Shown here: in pieces, positions 52,109 to 64,000 of the stretch | Position numbering within the stretch: position 1 is the first letter of the stretch | Layout of the letters: every line of letters begins with the position of its first letter | Assembly: GCA_034687125.1 (NCBI GenBank) | Contig: JAQGBZ010000128.1 | Span: forward strand, 1 to 64,000 | Reading direction: 5' to 3' | Origin: Neelides folsomi | Taxonomy: Eukaryota; Arthropoda; Collembola; Neelipleona; Neelidae | DNA: 64,000 bases | Notes under the pieces: generated by a model | The model's input: the letters and a program-made list of their open reading frames with translations, nothing else | What the model was told of the DNA's origin: nothing | Databases searched by the model: none | Translations under genes and position numbers: made by a program

Positions 52109-55100
52109 ATGTCTTCGAGTTCAATCGTCTTTTTGTTTCTCTTGGTGACTTTTATCTTTGCGGCAGGAGCAAAGAATGAAGATAGGGAATGTGCCTCAAT
52201 TGGAAAATTGGTGAAGGCAAAAGGGTTCACATACCCCTGGTGGGACAAGGGAGCTCCGCCGACAACACCCACCGGATGCCCTGTCGGGTCAACCGGACCT
52301 AAAAATGCCAAATGTTGTCCTTCCTTCGATACACGGAAGCAGAAGGAAGAGATGAGCCAGGCTTTCTCGGAAAATTGGCTAGGGCCAAAGCTCGGTGGTT
52401 TTGCCGACACTTTCAAAGAGCGGAAAAAGAAGTTCGATGAAACATTTAAAGCCCTTTTAACGCGTGCCCACACTTCATTCCATGCCATGTTTGAAAGAAC
52501 GTAAGCTCGTAAAATATACCATTTAGATCAAGTTTAGTAAACAAATAAATTAATTTTAGAATAACAATTAATTGTAAATATTTAAAAATTAATTCATTTA
52601 AACAATTTTGGTTATATTTATTTACATATTTATTTATTCTATTAGGTACGGAATGCTGTACATTCAACATGCCCATGTGTTCCACGCCCTTTTTACGACT
52701 CTTGAAGGATATTACGATACTGGGAAAGATAAATTGGAAACGAAGCTCAACGAGTTTTTTGCCATTCTTACAAGAAAAATGTTCGAAGTACTCAATGCCC
52801 AATATGACTTCGATGAGACTTATTTGTCTTGTGCAGCTATTGTTATTAGCGAAAAGCAGGGTAATGAAATTCATAGACAAATTGTCTCAAGTCTTCGACG
52901 ATCCTTCGTGGCAACAAAAGCTTTAGCACAAGGGTTGCAAGATGCTGAAAAGGCGATTAATAACATTAAAAAGGTGTGCTATATCACTTTAAAAAGCCTA
53001 ACCAATTACAATCACAACTACTTTCATTATAAACATTAAAATTATTTTAAGATGAAAATTATAAGGAAATATTTAATTGCATAAAATTAAAATATGTTTA
53101 TTTGCAGCTTGAGTTGAACGAAGTTGAATGTATCAACCCATTGTCTAAAATGCTCCACTGCCCAATATGTTCAGAGCAACGGGCTTACAAACCATGTCCA
53201 CAATTTTGTGTAAGCGTCTCAACCCGGTGTCTTAGTTCTACACTTTCTCTTGGGAAACCATGGACTGAGTTCTCCGTGGCCATGGAAGGGATCATCGATC
53301 GTCTTCTTGGGCCATACAACGTTGAAGCAGTCGTTGAGCCAATTCACATCAAAATATCAGAAGCGATCATGAATTTCCAAGAAAGTGGACCAGATCTCAG
53401 TCAAGCTGTTTTTGCAAAATGTGGAAAACCGAAATTGAAATCTGGCAGGTAAAGTTTTTTTTAAATATTCAACCAAACAACTTAATTTGACTTTTAGTCA
53501 ATTGGTTCAAAATATAATTGTTAATTTGTATTAGATCGAGAAGAGACACTCCACCGGCTGTTCCATTAACACAAGGAAATATTGGAAATCAAAAGAGCAA
53601 TCGTCGAGGTGGTAGTGGTGGAGGTGGTGGCAGCGGAGGTGGTGGTGGTGGAGAAGATCGACGAGAAAAAGAAGCTCGTGAAGGAGAGGACAAATCATTA
53701 GAGAAACTCTTAAGAGAACTCAAAAATCGTGTTCGGAAAGGACGTGGGCTTTGGGAGGCTCTTCCTCGTCAAGTTTGTCACGGAATTTCAAAGTCATACT
53801 CTTCTCAACTCTGTTGGAACGGAACGGTGGCTGTGAAACCAGACAGGAATAATAAGAGCGAAGAGGAACGATTCCTAGGCCGAGGGCCACCTAGTCAGGT
53901 CGTTGCTGATCAAATCATTCTTCTTCAGCACATCACAGAGAAATTAAGAGCAGCATTTAATGGATTTGATGTTCAATGGCAAACTGAACTTGGTAATTAT
54001 TCACACAATAAATTTTAAATAGGCAAAGTATATTATTTTGGTATAACTTGTGTATCGTAGACTATATTCTATTCACGAAATTATTGCCTGTGAGTTTGAA
54101 CCAACCGCTTAATTATTTCCACCGAAACCAAGTTAGCTAATTGTTACTTTTCATTATAGTATATCATATGCTATAAATTTAAAGCTGATATCAAATATTT
54201 ATTTTAATTAAAAAACAAATAGGTGAATCTTGATTTCTTTTTATCAAAGTGTATTATTTAATCATTATCAGAATCAGAATCCTAACTGGTAGAATAATCA
54301 GAATCAATTTGAATAATTATTGGGTCATTTTAACAACGAAGTTAACTCTTTTATCTACAAATAGGATATATTTGATTTTATTAATGTGCAAACTAAATGC
54401 TAGAATTTAATAATATTTAATAATATTAAAATAAAGTGAGAATGAAATGAAATTCTCTTTGGATGACTACAATGAAAGGTAACAATTAGCTAACTTGGTT
54501 TCGGTGGAAATAATTAAGCGGTTGGTTCAAACTCACAGGCAATAATTTCGTGAATGGAATATAATGACTTTAAACTCTAAACCAATTGCTATCAATTCTC
54601 ACTCGAGAAAATGAAAGGTTAGAGGTCAAAACTTTATAACTTTATTTCGGAAAAAGGTCACAATTGCGGAGAGAAGAGTAAAACACGACCTTTCGTTACA
54701 AAATGTGGTGTCAGACTGAATTCATAATATTGAATTCTCATAAAGGAAAACTTGGTTACAATATATAACAAATTTCCCTAAGTTACAACATATAAGTTTA
54801 CACATTTCAATATATACATAATAAAGACCATCATGTTTGAGTCGTTACAGACGAGAAACTAAAATTAATTACTTAACACATTTTATGTAGTCAATGTAGT
54901 TCACATGATGTAGAATACTGTCTCCAAATATCTTTTCTTAAATATGGAGGACTTTCGAATAGCATCAGTTTAAAGATGTAGTTAAATACATGAAAAGTCA
55001 TATAATTATAGTAAACAAATGGTTAAATAAAATATTAATACAATTCGCCAATACAACTTGAATACATTCAATTCAAGTAAATAATAAATACTAAAATATT

Positions 55101-55691
55101 AATATTTTTGCAAATTATTTTATTTTCAATTATTTAATTATTTTAGTTGAAGATATTGAGTTTGGAAGCGGACAAGGATCAGGCTCTGGAGACATTCCAA
55201 CGGATTTGGAGGATGATGATGATGACGACCCTAATGGACAAATCAAAGGAAAACCTCCTAGGCCAATAGAGAAAATTCCTCAAGCTCCAACACATCCCCG
55301 TCGACCTTCTGGCCCACCTCCTTCTATTCTTCATCCTACCACCACTGAGGAGGAGGATGAAGACGAGGACGAAGATGAAGACGAAAATGAATTGATGTTC
55401 AATAAGCCGCAACCAGGAATTCCAACTGGTGGAGGAAGTTCAATTGATTTTGGTAATTATGTTCCTCCTCCGACCCCTCCGAAGATTAATATTCGATATC
55501 AAAAACCAACAACACCATCCACCACCACTACCACAACGGTTAGGACAACGACGAAGAGACCGAAAGAGGTCGATGTTACGAGGACTGGTGGAGGAGCGAA
55601 GTTGGACGAGACCGGGAAGACAATTGCTGTTTTCAAGCTCTTTGCTCCCGTAGTGGTCTCTATGATTGGAAAAATGTTTTCATTCAGCTAA
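52109..55691 (+). CDS. Glypican, GPI-anchored heparan sulfate proteoglycan
   Basis: Five exons, 52109-52500, 52646-52973, 53108-53448, 53535-53992 and 55147-55691, give 687 residues. A signal peptide of about 20 residues precedes a Cys-rich core with family features: ECASIGKLVKAKGF, CCPSFDTRKQ, YGMLYIQHAHVF, LPRQVCHGISKSYSSQLCWNG. A furin-type site RSRR lies at about 354-357, where glypicans are usually cleaved. A glycine-rich insert follows. Near 510-520, GSGQGSGSGD beside acidic residues offers Ser-Gly sites for heparan sulfate. The stalk is rich in Pro, Thr and acidic residues, and the C-terminus is hydrophobic as for GPI attachment. Glypicans modulate Wnt, Hedgehog and BMP gradients. I cannot separate dally-type from dally-like. 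The large last intron (53993-55146) contains a MITE. Confidence 0.92.
54063..54563. mobile_element. MITE with about 95-bp terminal inverted repeats
   Basis: The left end (54063-54157, beginning TATATTCTATTCACGAAATT) reappears in reverse complement at 54470-54563 with only a few differences, including the stretch GGTTGGTTCAAACTCACAGG. The roughly 310-base middle is AT-rich and non-coding. TA occurs at both outer edges, as for Tc1/mariner target sites, though this could be chance. It lies in the last intron of the glypican gene. The close match of the arms suggests a fairly recent insertion. Confidence 0.8.
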
Positions 55692-57364
55692 ATCTCTTGG
55701 ACCATTGAAGCCAAGTAAAATCATTTTTGAGTCATTTAAATCTCCCAATCTTTTTATAAGTTTGTTGAATGCTTAAAATCGAGTATTTTCTTCACAAGTG
55801 TGTACAAATTAGGTAACTTTGTACAAAATACCCATTTTTGATATTATATGTAGGGAATTGACTATAAACGAGGAATTCTTAATTTTTGACTTTACCTAAT
55901 GACTTAGTTTGAAATTTTTGAGTGAGTAATTAACTTTTGTTTTATATTTATTAAAATTAAATTAAAAACCTTTGACTGATGAATATAAGTGTGAGCAAGC
56001 ACTATTGATACTTCCTATATAATTAAGTACCGTTAAGTTTTATCATTTGTTATCGATCAAATTATTTTTAGTTCTAAAGAAAAATGTCAAAACTTTTATT
56101 TTAAATATTTTGTTGGGTTCAAATTTAGCATTATTTCATAATTTTTATGTTATACTCGTATTTAATTAATATGCTGTAAAAATGCAATTTTTATTAAGTT
56201 ATTTTGAATCAATTTTACATAACATACAATATTGTTAATCATCAATGCTGACAATGAGTTAATGACATTTAAATCAAATTGTGCCATTTTGTTTTGACAT
56301 TAGCGGCCAATTAATCCTTTTTATTAATGTTTTTTACATTATCCCTTAATCAATTAACTACATTTGTTTGTTAGCAATGCTACTTCATTTTATGTCATAT
56401 TTTGACAGGTATACCTATTATTTATCATTAGCTTAATTAATTAATTGGCTCAGGTATTTATATACCTGTACAAATAATTTAGTTGTTTGTTAATATATTT
56501 GGTTATTTAATTGATAAACGACAAAGCCTGGTGTTTTTTGATATACATAAATAATCATACATACTTAATGTTATATTAAAACTTATAACAATTCGTTTAT
56601 ATTACATAATAACTTAAAATATAATTCTTAAAAAAATATCAATAATACTACTTATCTTACCTATAACTCATATTTTGTATTATTAAGAGTATATCGATAT
56701 TCGTTCTAAACCAGCAATAAGTTTGTAAATAGATTAAGTTTACCTCTAGCAAACATAAGTTGTGAAAATTGAGGAAAATTCATAATAGTGAGAGCTTTTA
56801 AGATTATAAAATCTTTGATAAAATGGCAGCATTTATTAATAGTTTAATTAATTTATAGTTTAAAATAAGTAGTTTTTAATTACAAACTTGTATTCAAATC
56901 TAACATCATAATGATTATTATAAATAAAATAAATGATTAATAAATATTTAGCCATTTTTTAAAATAGAGTACCAACTCATCATCATTTCATAATGTTAAA
57001 GAGAATTTGAACGTGAGTGGTGAGAAGAAATATACGTTTGGGTTCTCACTAGACCATGCTCCAGCATCTCCCTCAGTTCACTTCCTCATTTTGGCGAACA
57101 CGGAGCACAACAACACAAGCGATCATAAACTCTCTTCAAATTTACATTAATCAACCCATTTATGGTAAAATTGGGCGGGATTTTTTATTTTTGATACTTT
57201 TTGTTATTTCATTCAGTCATTTTAACATAATATGATTTAACATCATTATACAACTATTCTTATACAAGACGCTCGCCGGTCTATTACCATTTTGAGTTCA
57301 AATGACTTACACTTCACTTTCCCATTTAGTTTTATAACTTCGCATAACATCTCTCAGTCAAACG
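55692..57364. other. Spacer between glypican and the MLH3-like gene
   Basis: The glypican 3' UTR is followed by very AT-rich DNA with no open frame long enough for an ATPase domain. A less AT-rich patch at about 57000-57135 is the likely promoter or 5' UTR of the MLH3-like gene. Possible 3' splice sites end at 57319 (cccatttag) and 57357 (atctctcag). Confidence 0.5.
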
Positions 57365-59942
57365 ATGAAGCGGATTCGCAATATCGCAACAATGAAAACT
57401 GGAAAGATGAAGGAAATGATTTTTGCCAATGGAGTCTTTAGACCGACAACGACCACGCGTTTTCGTATACGACCAGAGCCGAAAGACGAGAATCAATTAA
57501 AATTAACCAGCGAGAGGTAACAAATTTAATTATGAAATATGTTCATATTACATTAAATATACAGATTTTTATCAATATCACTGATATTTATATTAACACT
57601 ACAAACTACGAATTACCTATATAAAATATATTATCATTACTTCATCAGTTATGTATAATAATGTTATTTTATAATAAAACGATATTAGAGAAATTTTAGA
57701 GATATTTGCAAATTACGTAATAAGTAACATCTTGTAATTCCATTTGAATCTGCAGATTTGGTATGAGATACCATAGACGATGCCATCCGCCAAATCCAGT
57801 TCCAAAGCCGAATCCAATTTCGAAAAGAGGCCACCCTGTGAACATCTACAAGACGAAGAACAAAGTAAGATTGTCGAAGGAGACGGCAAATGCGATGATT
57901 CAGCTTGTCCGTAAGGCAGGAAAAATACAAGAAAAGAAAGACCAGGAAAAATTGAAGAAGGACAATCAGGACAAGGGCAATCATGACAAGGGACCAGGTC
58001 ATCAAAATCTTCCTCGACCTCCCAGACGTATTAGAGAAGAAGTAGAAGAGCGCCTCGACGAAGATGGAAATCTGATCTTTGTTAGGGTTGAAAATGGACC
58101 AAGTCCTTATTTTGAATCACCGATCATCCCAACTCCTCCCAATATCTTCAAACAGAAGAAGCCTAAAAAGAAAACATCATTAGCTAAAGTTAAAGCAGAG
58201 AACTTTCAAGAGTGGTTGAAACTCATCAAGTCAAAGTCACCACACGATACACGCTATTTGTTCAAAACATTGAAGCCAAGAGTTAGAAAATGTTCAGAGA
58301 CCGAAAGCCAATCGTCTTCAGCCCCAAAACAAAGACGAGTCATGATCAAAAGGAAAGCAAAAGTAAATGTCCCGAATCGAGCGAAACCCAATGATTTCGC
58401 AAAGGTGAACAAACATCGACCAAGGTCATCTTCTCCCATTCCCATTTCAAGTCCAACAAGTAGCGAGAGTTCAGAAGATGAAGTTAAAAAGATGAATGTC
58501 TCTCAAACATTGTGCTCACTTGATCTCTACCAGTGTTACAAGTCTCAACGTAATTATATCGAAACAATTTCTAAGCAGACGGTCACAACAGAAGAGAGAG
58601 ATGATGTTGTTAGAAAATTAACATTTCAAACTCTATTGAAGAATTTTACTTCAACTTCATCGAAGCATTTGACAACTCAAAGTTTGAATTTCTCCAAAGC
58701 GGACTTCAATTATTTCCATCCAATTGCCCAAGTTGACAAGAAGTTTGTTTTGACATCGTATGAGAAAGATGGGAATTCCTACCTTTGTGCCTTTGACCCC
58801 CATGCTGTAGAAGAAAGATTGCGACTAGACTTGTTAATGAATAGTAAAATAATTTATTCAATTTTATTTCCTTTATGATTCTCCTACATAACCAATTTTA
58901 GTTAATAATGAATATTATATAATAAGAGAAATTCTAAAATGTATGTATTACAATTTTTTAATTTTATATCATTTCTTCTTATTAGTTACTTTCAATGAAG
59001 ACGAATCTGTTGTATCGGAAAACCTTCCAAATCCAATTAAACTAAAATTGGAAGAAAAGAATGTAATTATCATCAGCCAGAATGTTGAAGGATTCGCCAA
59101 ATTAGGACTTACGTTGGAAATAGTTAATGAGTATACCGTGAAGGTATTATCCGTTCCAGTTTGCTTCATGGAGAAATTATCAGAAAGTGTAAGTTCCTAC
59201 CTTTATTCTTTATCTATTCCTTTACATTTCTTAATCAATCTTCCTAACTGGAGTGTATTTTATAAATCGCTTTTATACTAATTACCGAGTGTTAATTTAT
59301 AATAAATATATTTAATAGGTGAAGGAGGGAGAAGGTTATGAAGTCCTCGTGAAGCTCATCAAGTCACTCATCGGTGAAAATATCGGCGGTATGGTCACAG
59401 GAAAAAAGACTTTAACACAAGCCACTCCAAAGACCATTCTTGATGTACTTGCTTCAAGAGCCTGCCGAGGTAAAAGCTTCAATAAAATTTATATCTAATA
59501 TAAATATTTGATTAAAATAATTTTATTCACATGCGTTAATTATATTTAACATATTTGACATATCTATTTACCATTTATCAATTTTTAGGTGCTATAAAGT
59601 TTGGCGAGAACATCGCAATGAGCTCAATGAAAAAAAGGATTCGAATGCTCCAAGATTCCCCCACTCCCTTTCAATGTGCTCACGGAAGACCTTCTCTTAG
59701 CCCTATAATAAACCTTACCGGCTCAAACTTGCCAACTTACAACGTAAATTAAAAACTTTATAATTTATATTTCTCATTGACAAATTATAATAAATAATAT
59801 AATGCATCAAAATTAAATGATAATGTTAAATAATTTTATATTCTTTAAGGACCCGGCAAAACGCAATTATTCAAATTTTGAAACCCGAAGAGCTGCCATA
59901 ATGCCAATTGAAGACTACGAGCCAAACCCTTATTTCAATTGA
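57365..59942 (+). CDS. Mlh3: MLH3-like mismatch repair protein, C-terminal half only
   Basis: Six exons, 57365-57516, 57756-58843, 58986-59188, 59319-59469, 59589-59743 and 59850-59942, give 613 residues. Residues 1-360 are basic, Lys/Pro/Ser-rich and unlike any domain I know. From about 360 the MutL C-terminal domain is clear: IAQVDKKFVLTSY, FDPHAVEERLRLD (398-409, matching DQHAxxExxxxE), ASRACRGAIKFGE and PFQCAHGRPSLSP (561-566 CAHGRP). These match MLH3 best. MLH3 pairs with MLH1 as a metal-dependent nicking endonuclease in meiotic crossover and mismatch repair. The GHKL ATPase domain that normally forms the N-terminus is absent, and the 1.7 kb upstream has no room-filling open frame. An in-frame stop precedes the ATG, but splicing at 57357 from an unseen exon cannot be excluded. 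Confidence 0.8.
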
Positions 59943-60127
59943 TTTTTATTTTATTTATTTTTTCTATCAACATTTAACTCAATTATAATTAACATTTTTG
60001 TATTTCGAGAGTCTCTATCAAATCGTTAATCGTGTTTTAAAAGGAATCACATACCTATTTTGTTACAGGACGTGATCTCCCTTTCTTCTTTTATATTGAT
60101 ATTTTTAATATTCTATGTAAACTTGTA

Positions 60128-60267
60128 AGGCTCCGTCCACAAAATACGCCATCACGATTTTGGCCGATTTTGACCCCTACCCTTCCCTATCGTCATCCGA
60201 CAAGACCACGACCACGCTCGGACCCTACCCTCCCATATCCTGATGACGAGTTTTGTGCGCAGCGCCT
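60128..60267. mobile_element. 140-bp MITE with imperfect terminal inverted repeats
   Basis: The left end AGGCTCCGTCCACAAAATAC (then GCCATCA) pairs with the right end read in reverse, AGGCGCTGCGCACAAAACTC (then GTCATCA). The interior is C-rich and non-coding, unlike its surroundings. It resembles short arthropod elements whose ends read GTCCA(C/T)AAA-TACGTCA. It probably lies in the 3' UTR of the MLH3-like gene. Several mismatches between the arms suggest an older copy. Confidence 0.65.
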
Positions 60268-60367
60268 AATATTACGATGTACTTAAATCTGTAATTTCCA
60301 CTTTTATCCTTATACTAATGTATAAACCCTCTTATCATTATTATTATTATTGAATCTTAACTGATGG

Positions 60368-60373
60368 AATAAA
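60368..60373 (+). terminator. Possible poly(A) signal of the MLH3-like gene
   Basis: AATAAA on the + strand about 426 bases after the stop codon. If used, the 3' UTR would include the 140-bp MITE. Confidence 0.35.
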
Positions 60374-60544
60374 TTAATCTATTTATATTTTTTAATCTTC
60401 AATCAATTTTAATCTAAGGATCCATCAATTATTCATCTAGACTAACTTTCATGATTGTTTATGCAATTATGATCTTAAATGAATTGATGGTTTTTCAAGA
60501 TGGTAAATGATTGCGTTAGTAATTCTTCCATAAAGAAAAGTTCC

Positions 60545-60550
60545 TTTATT
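60545..60550 (-). terminator. Poly(A) signal of eEF1A
   Basis: AATAAA on the minus strand about 130 bases after the eEF1A stop, in the expected place for a short 3' UTR. Confidence 0.55.
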
Positions 60551-60679
60551 GGCCCAGTAGTACCGTAGAGTATGGAGTGGTGGAAGGGGGCGAACGTGCG
60601 AGAAGAAGTCGATGGAGGAAAAGGGAGGAGACAACGAAGGGAATCCATTCGGCCCCCGCCCGCACGTACATCCAACTAG

Positions 60680-62516
<1,837 letters not shown>

Positions 62517-64000
62517 CTGGAAAGAAAAAGAATGACCATCAATCCCAAAAATGCACCGAGTCAAAGTCATGAACGATAACATAAGAATAGATAAAGGCTC
62601 TTAGATTACACCACACTCTCGGTTCATCAATAAGTATCGATTAATGTTATGTAAGAAGTGGGGTCAAAAATCTCCAATATGTTCTAGGAATTTTATTCCA
62701 ACGTTCCAACACGTTAAAATGCATTGAATATGAAAACTCTCCACAATTCAATGCATTAAACTACCACACTAAGTAGCATAAATTAAATAGAGCCGGCCGG
62801 CAAAATCAGTGTTCAGCAAGTATGGCGGAAAACGAACCATATGAAAGCCATCTTACTATGCTGACGTAATATATGAAACTATGAGATGAAAGCACTTTAT
62901 ATGTAACAATATGCGAGATGAAGTGGATGAATCATAATGGTCCTATAATTGACGCTTGATGTGTCATGCAGAGATGAGACGCGTTGCAGTAGCGGTTGTA
63001 GCGGACCTGCATGATGGACCCAAAGGCACCAAAGGCGAGGTTGAGAAATGGCATGGTGGCGCGATTGGAGGCAATGCATATCGTGGAGCCTCCGAGTGGA
63101 AGCAGCGGAATCAACGAGGGACCTGCATGGCGCATCGTGGCCGGATCAACAGGTTCCGTGGAAACATGGCTGAGCCGCCTCCCAAGGGCAAAAGGTCGCC
63201 TTGAGTATGAGGTCCCCTTGGTCAAGGGACTCTTGGGCAAATGAATGACCTTTGTTTGGACCGCAGAGGGCCGTGGTTCGGGAGGATTCCCGGTTCGGTT
63301 CGCTCAAACTTGGAATGTATATGCATGGTGAGGGGTTGGAGAGATGAGAGGCAGTATGGTGATGGCCGGACGGCGTGCTTCCACCCGGCCGGCTCATTTA
63401 GAACCGGGTTTTACCCGACAAAGAGGTCTGACCTCTTGGAAATTTTTATGCACGGGGTTGGGGGAAAGGTCAAGGAGGATCAATGAGATGACCCGAGTGT
63501 GGGCGAAATGGAAAATTGGGGAAAAATTGGGAAAAAATGAGGAGCGAAGAAAACTTACCAGATGCAGAGCCAAAGGCAGAAGGCAGAAGAATGAGTGAGA
63601 GCCGAGTCGGTCCTTGTCCCTTCCCTTCCTACCTCCACCTACGGGTCGGGCTGCAATTGCTATTTAGTTCAACATCAATTTAAAAATGATATTTAAAGTT
63701 AAAATATTTTAAACTTATATAAAAGCAATTCTAATGACATTTAGGATTGAGTAATGTTATGATTTGAATTTTAAATCGATGATTAAAGTTTAATTTTGTG
63801 AGTTGTTGGAGGTTTTAAAAGGATTTTCAACCTCGTTTTTTTGATAACAAAAACATGTAGGGGAATTTACATTTCGGTTTATTGTGAAATTCCTTCCATG
63901 TTCCGTGAAACCCAACCCGTTCGTTCTATAAACCGGGAATTTGTAAAATTATCATAGCGAGATTTAGGCACTAGCAAATTAGTTTTTCCGATTTCCCATT
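62517..64000. other. eEF1A first intron and promoter region
   Basis: Apart from the candidate noncoding exon, no gene is recognised. The intron half near 62950-63500 is G+C-rich for this window and has open frames on both strands that match no family. I attribute these to base composition. Beyond about 63650 the DNA is AT-rich with nothing recognisable. Confidence 0.45.
63559..63601 (-). other. Candidate eEF1A 5' noncoding exon
   Basis: A consensus donor GTAAGT (63553-63558, minus strand) follows GCTCTGCATCTG. The upstream edge near 63601 begins CTCTCACTC, a pyrimidine-rich start like a TOP mRNA, and the stretch to the donor has no ATG. The exact transcription start is inferred. Confidence 0.45.

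Larger units (their letters stand above)
59943..60679. other. Convergent spacer, MLH3-like and eEF1A 3' ends
   Basis: 737 bases between two stop codons. It holds the MLH3-like 3' UTR with the small MITE and a + strand AATAAA at 60368. Then comes the eEF1A 3' UTR, which is richer in G+C (about 60560-60679) with a minus-strand AATAAA at 60545. Confidence 0.55.

Noticed and set aside
62932-63240. 102-codon minus-strand frame within the eEF1A first intron
   Set aside because: It lies inside a well-bounded intron, has no domain, and other frames are open in the same G+C-rich stretch.

Overview
The window looks like nuclear DNA of an arthropod, possibly a crustacean. It is very AT-rich, its genes are split by short GT-AG introns (mostly 60-300 bases), and the encoded proteins (Rim C2B, eEF1A, PABP, RpS8) read like arthropod orthologues. 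I cannot name the species. No operon, plasmid, phage or CRISPR structure is present, and I saw no retrovirus-like or other capsid-bearing element.

Layout, left to right: Serinc membrane protein (+, 256-2136); cytoplasmic poly(A)-binding protein (+, 5213-7697); about 6 kb without a recognisable gene; a membrane-anchored cholinesterase-like protein (-, 13996-19427) with an inverted-repeat element in its last intron; about 5 kb without a gene; FIP1 polyadenylation factor (-, 24508-26558); ETFRF1/LYRM5 (+, 27462-27779), divergent from FIP1; a chromoshadow-domain-only HP1-like protein (+, 28319-28885); about 4.4 kb without a gene; the presynaptic scaffold Rim (-, 33264-45178, 17 coding exons joined here); a GC-rich block upstream of Rim; ribosomal protein S8 (-, 47434-49704); a glypican (+, 52109-55691); an MLH3-like protein that has only the C-terminal endonuclease/dimerisation half (+, 57365-59942); and eEF1A (-, 60680-62459).

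The genes are unrelated neighbours rather than a functional cluster. PABP and FIP1 both act on poly(A) tails and 3' ends, RpS8 and eEF1A belong to translation, and Rim, the cholinesterase-like protein and the glypican are cell-surface or synaptic. I see no sign that these groupings are organised.

The most interesting content lies in small features. RpS8 appears to be a snoRNA host: three of its introns each hold a box C/D-like unit, two of them with antisense stretches matching very conserved LSU and SSU rRNA sequence, and one of these introns uses a GC-AG splice pair. The MLH3-like gene seems to lack the GHKL ATPase half. The HP1-like gene lacks a chromodomain. Three non-autonomous inverted-repeat elements sit at 14215-14895, 54063-54563 and 60128-60267. 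Exon joins were deduced by eye from splice signals, reading-frame phase and remembered family sequences. No alignment or transcript was available.
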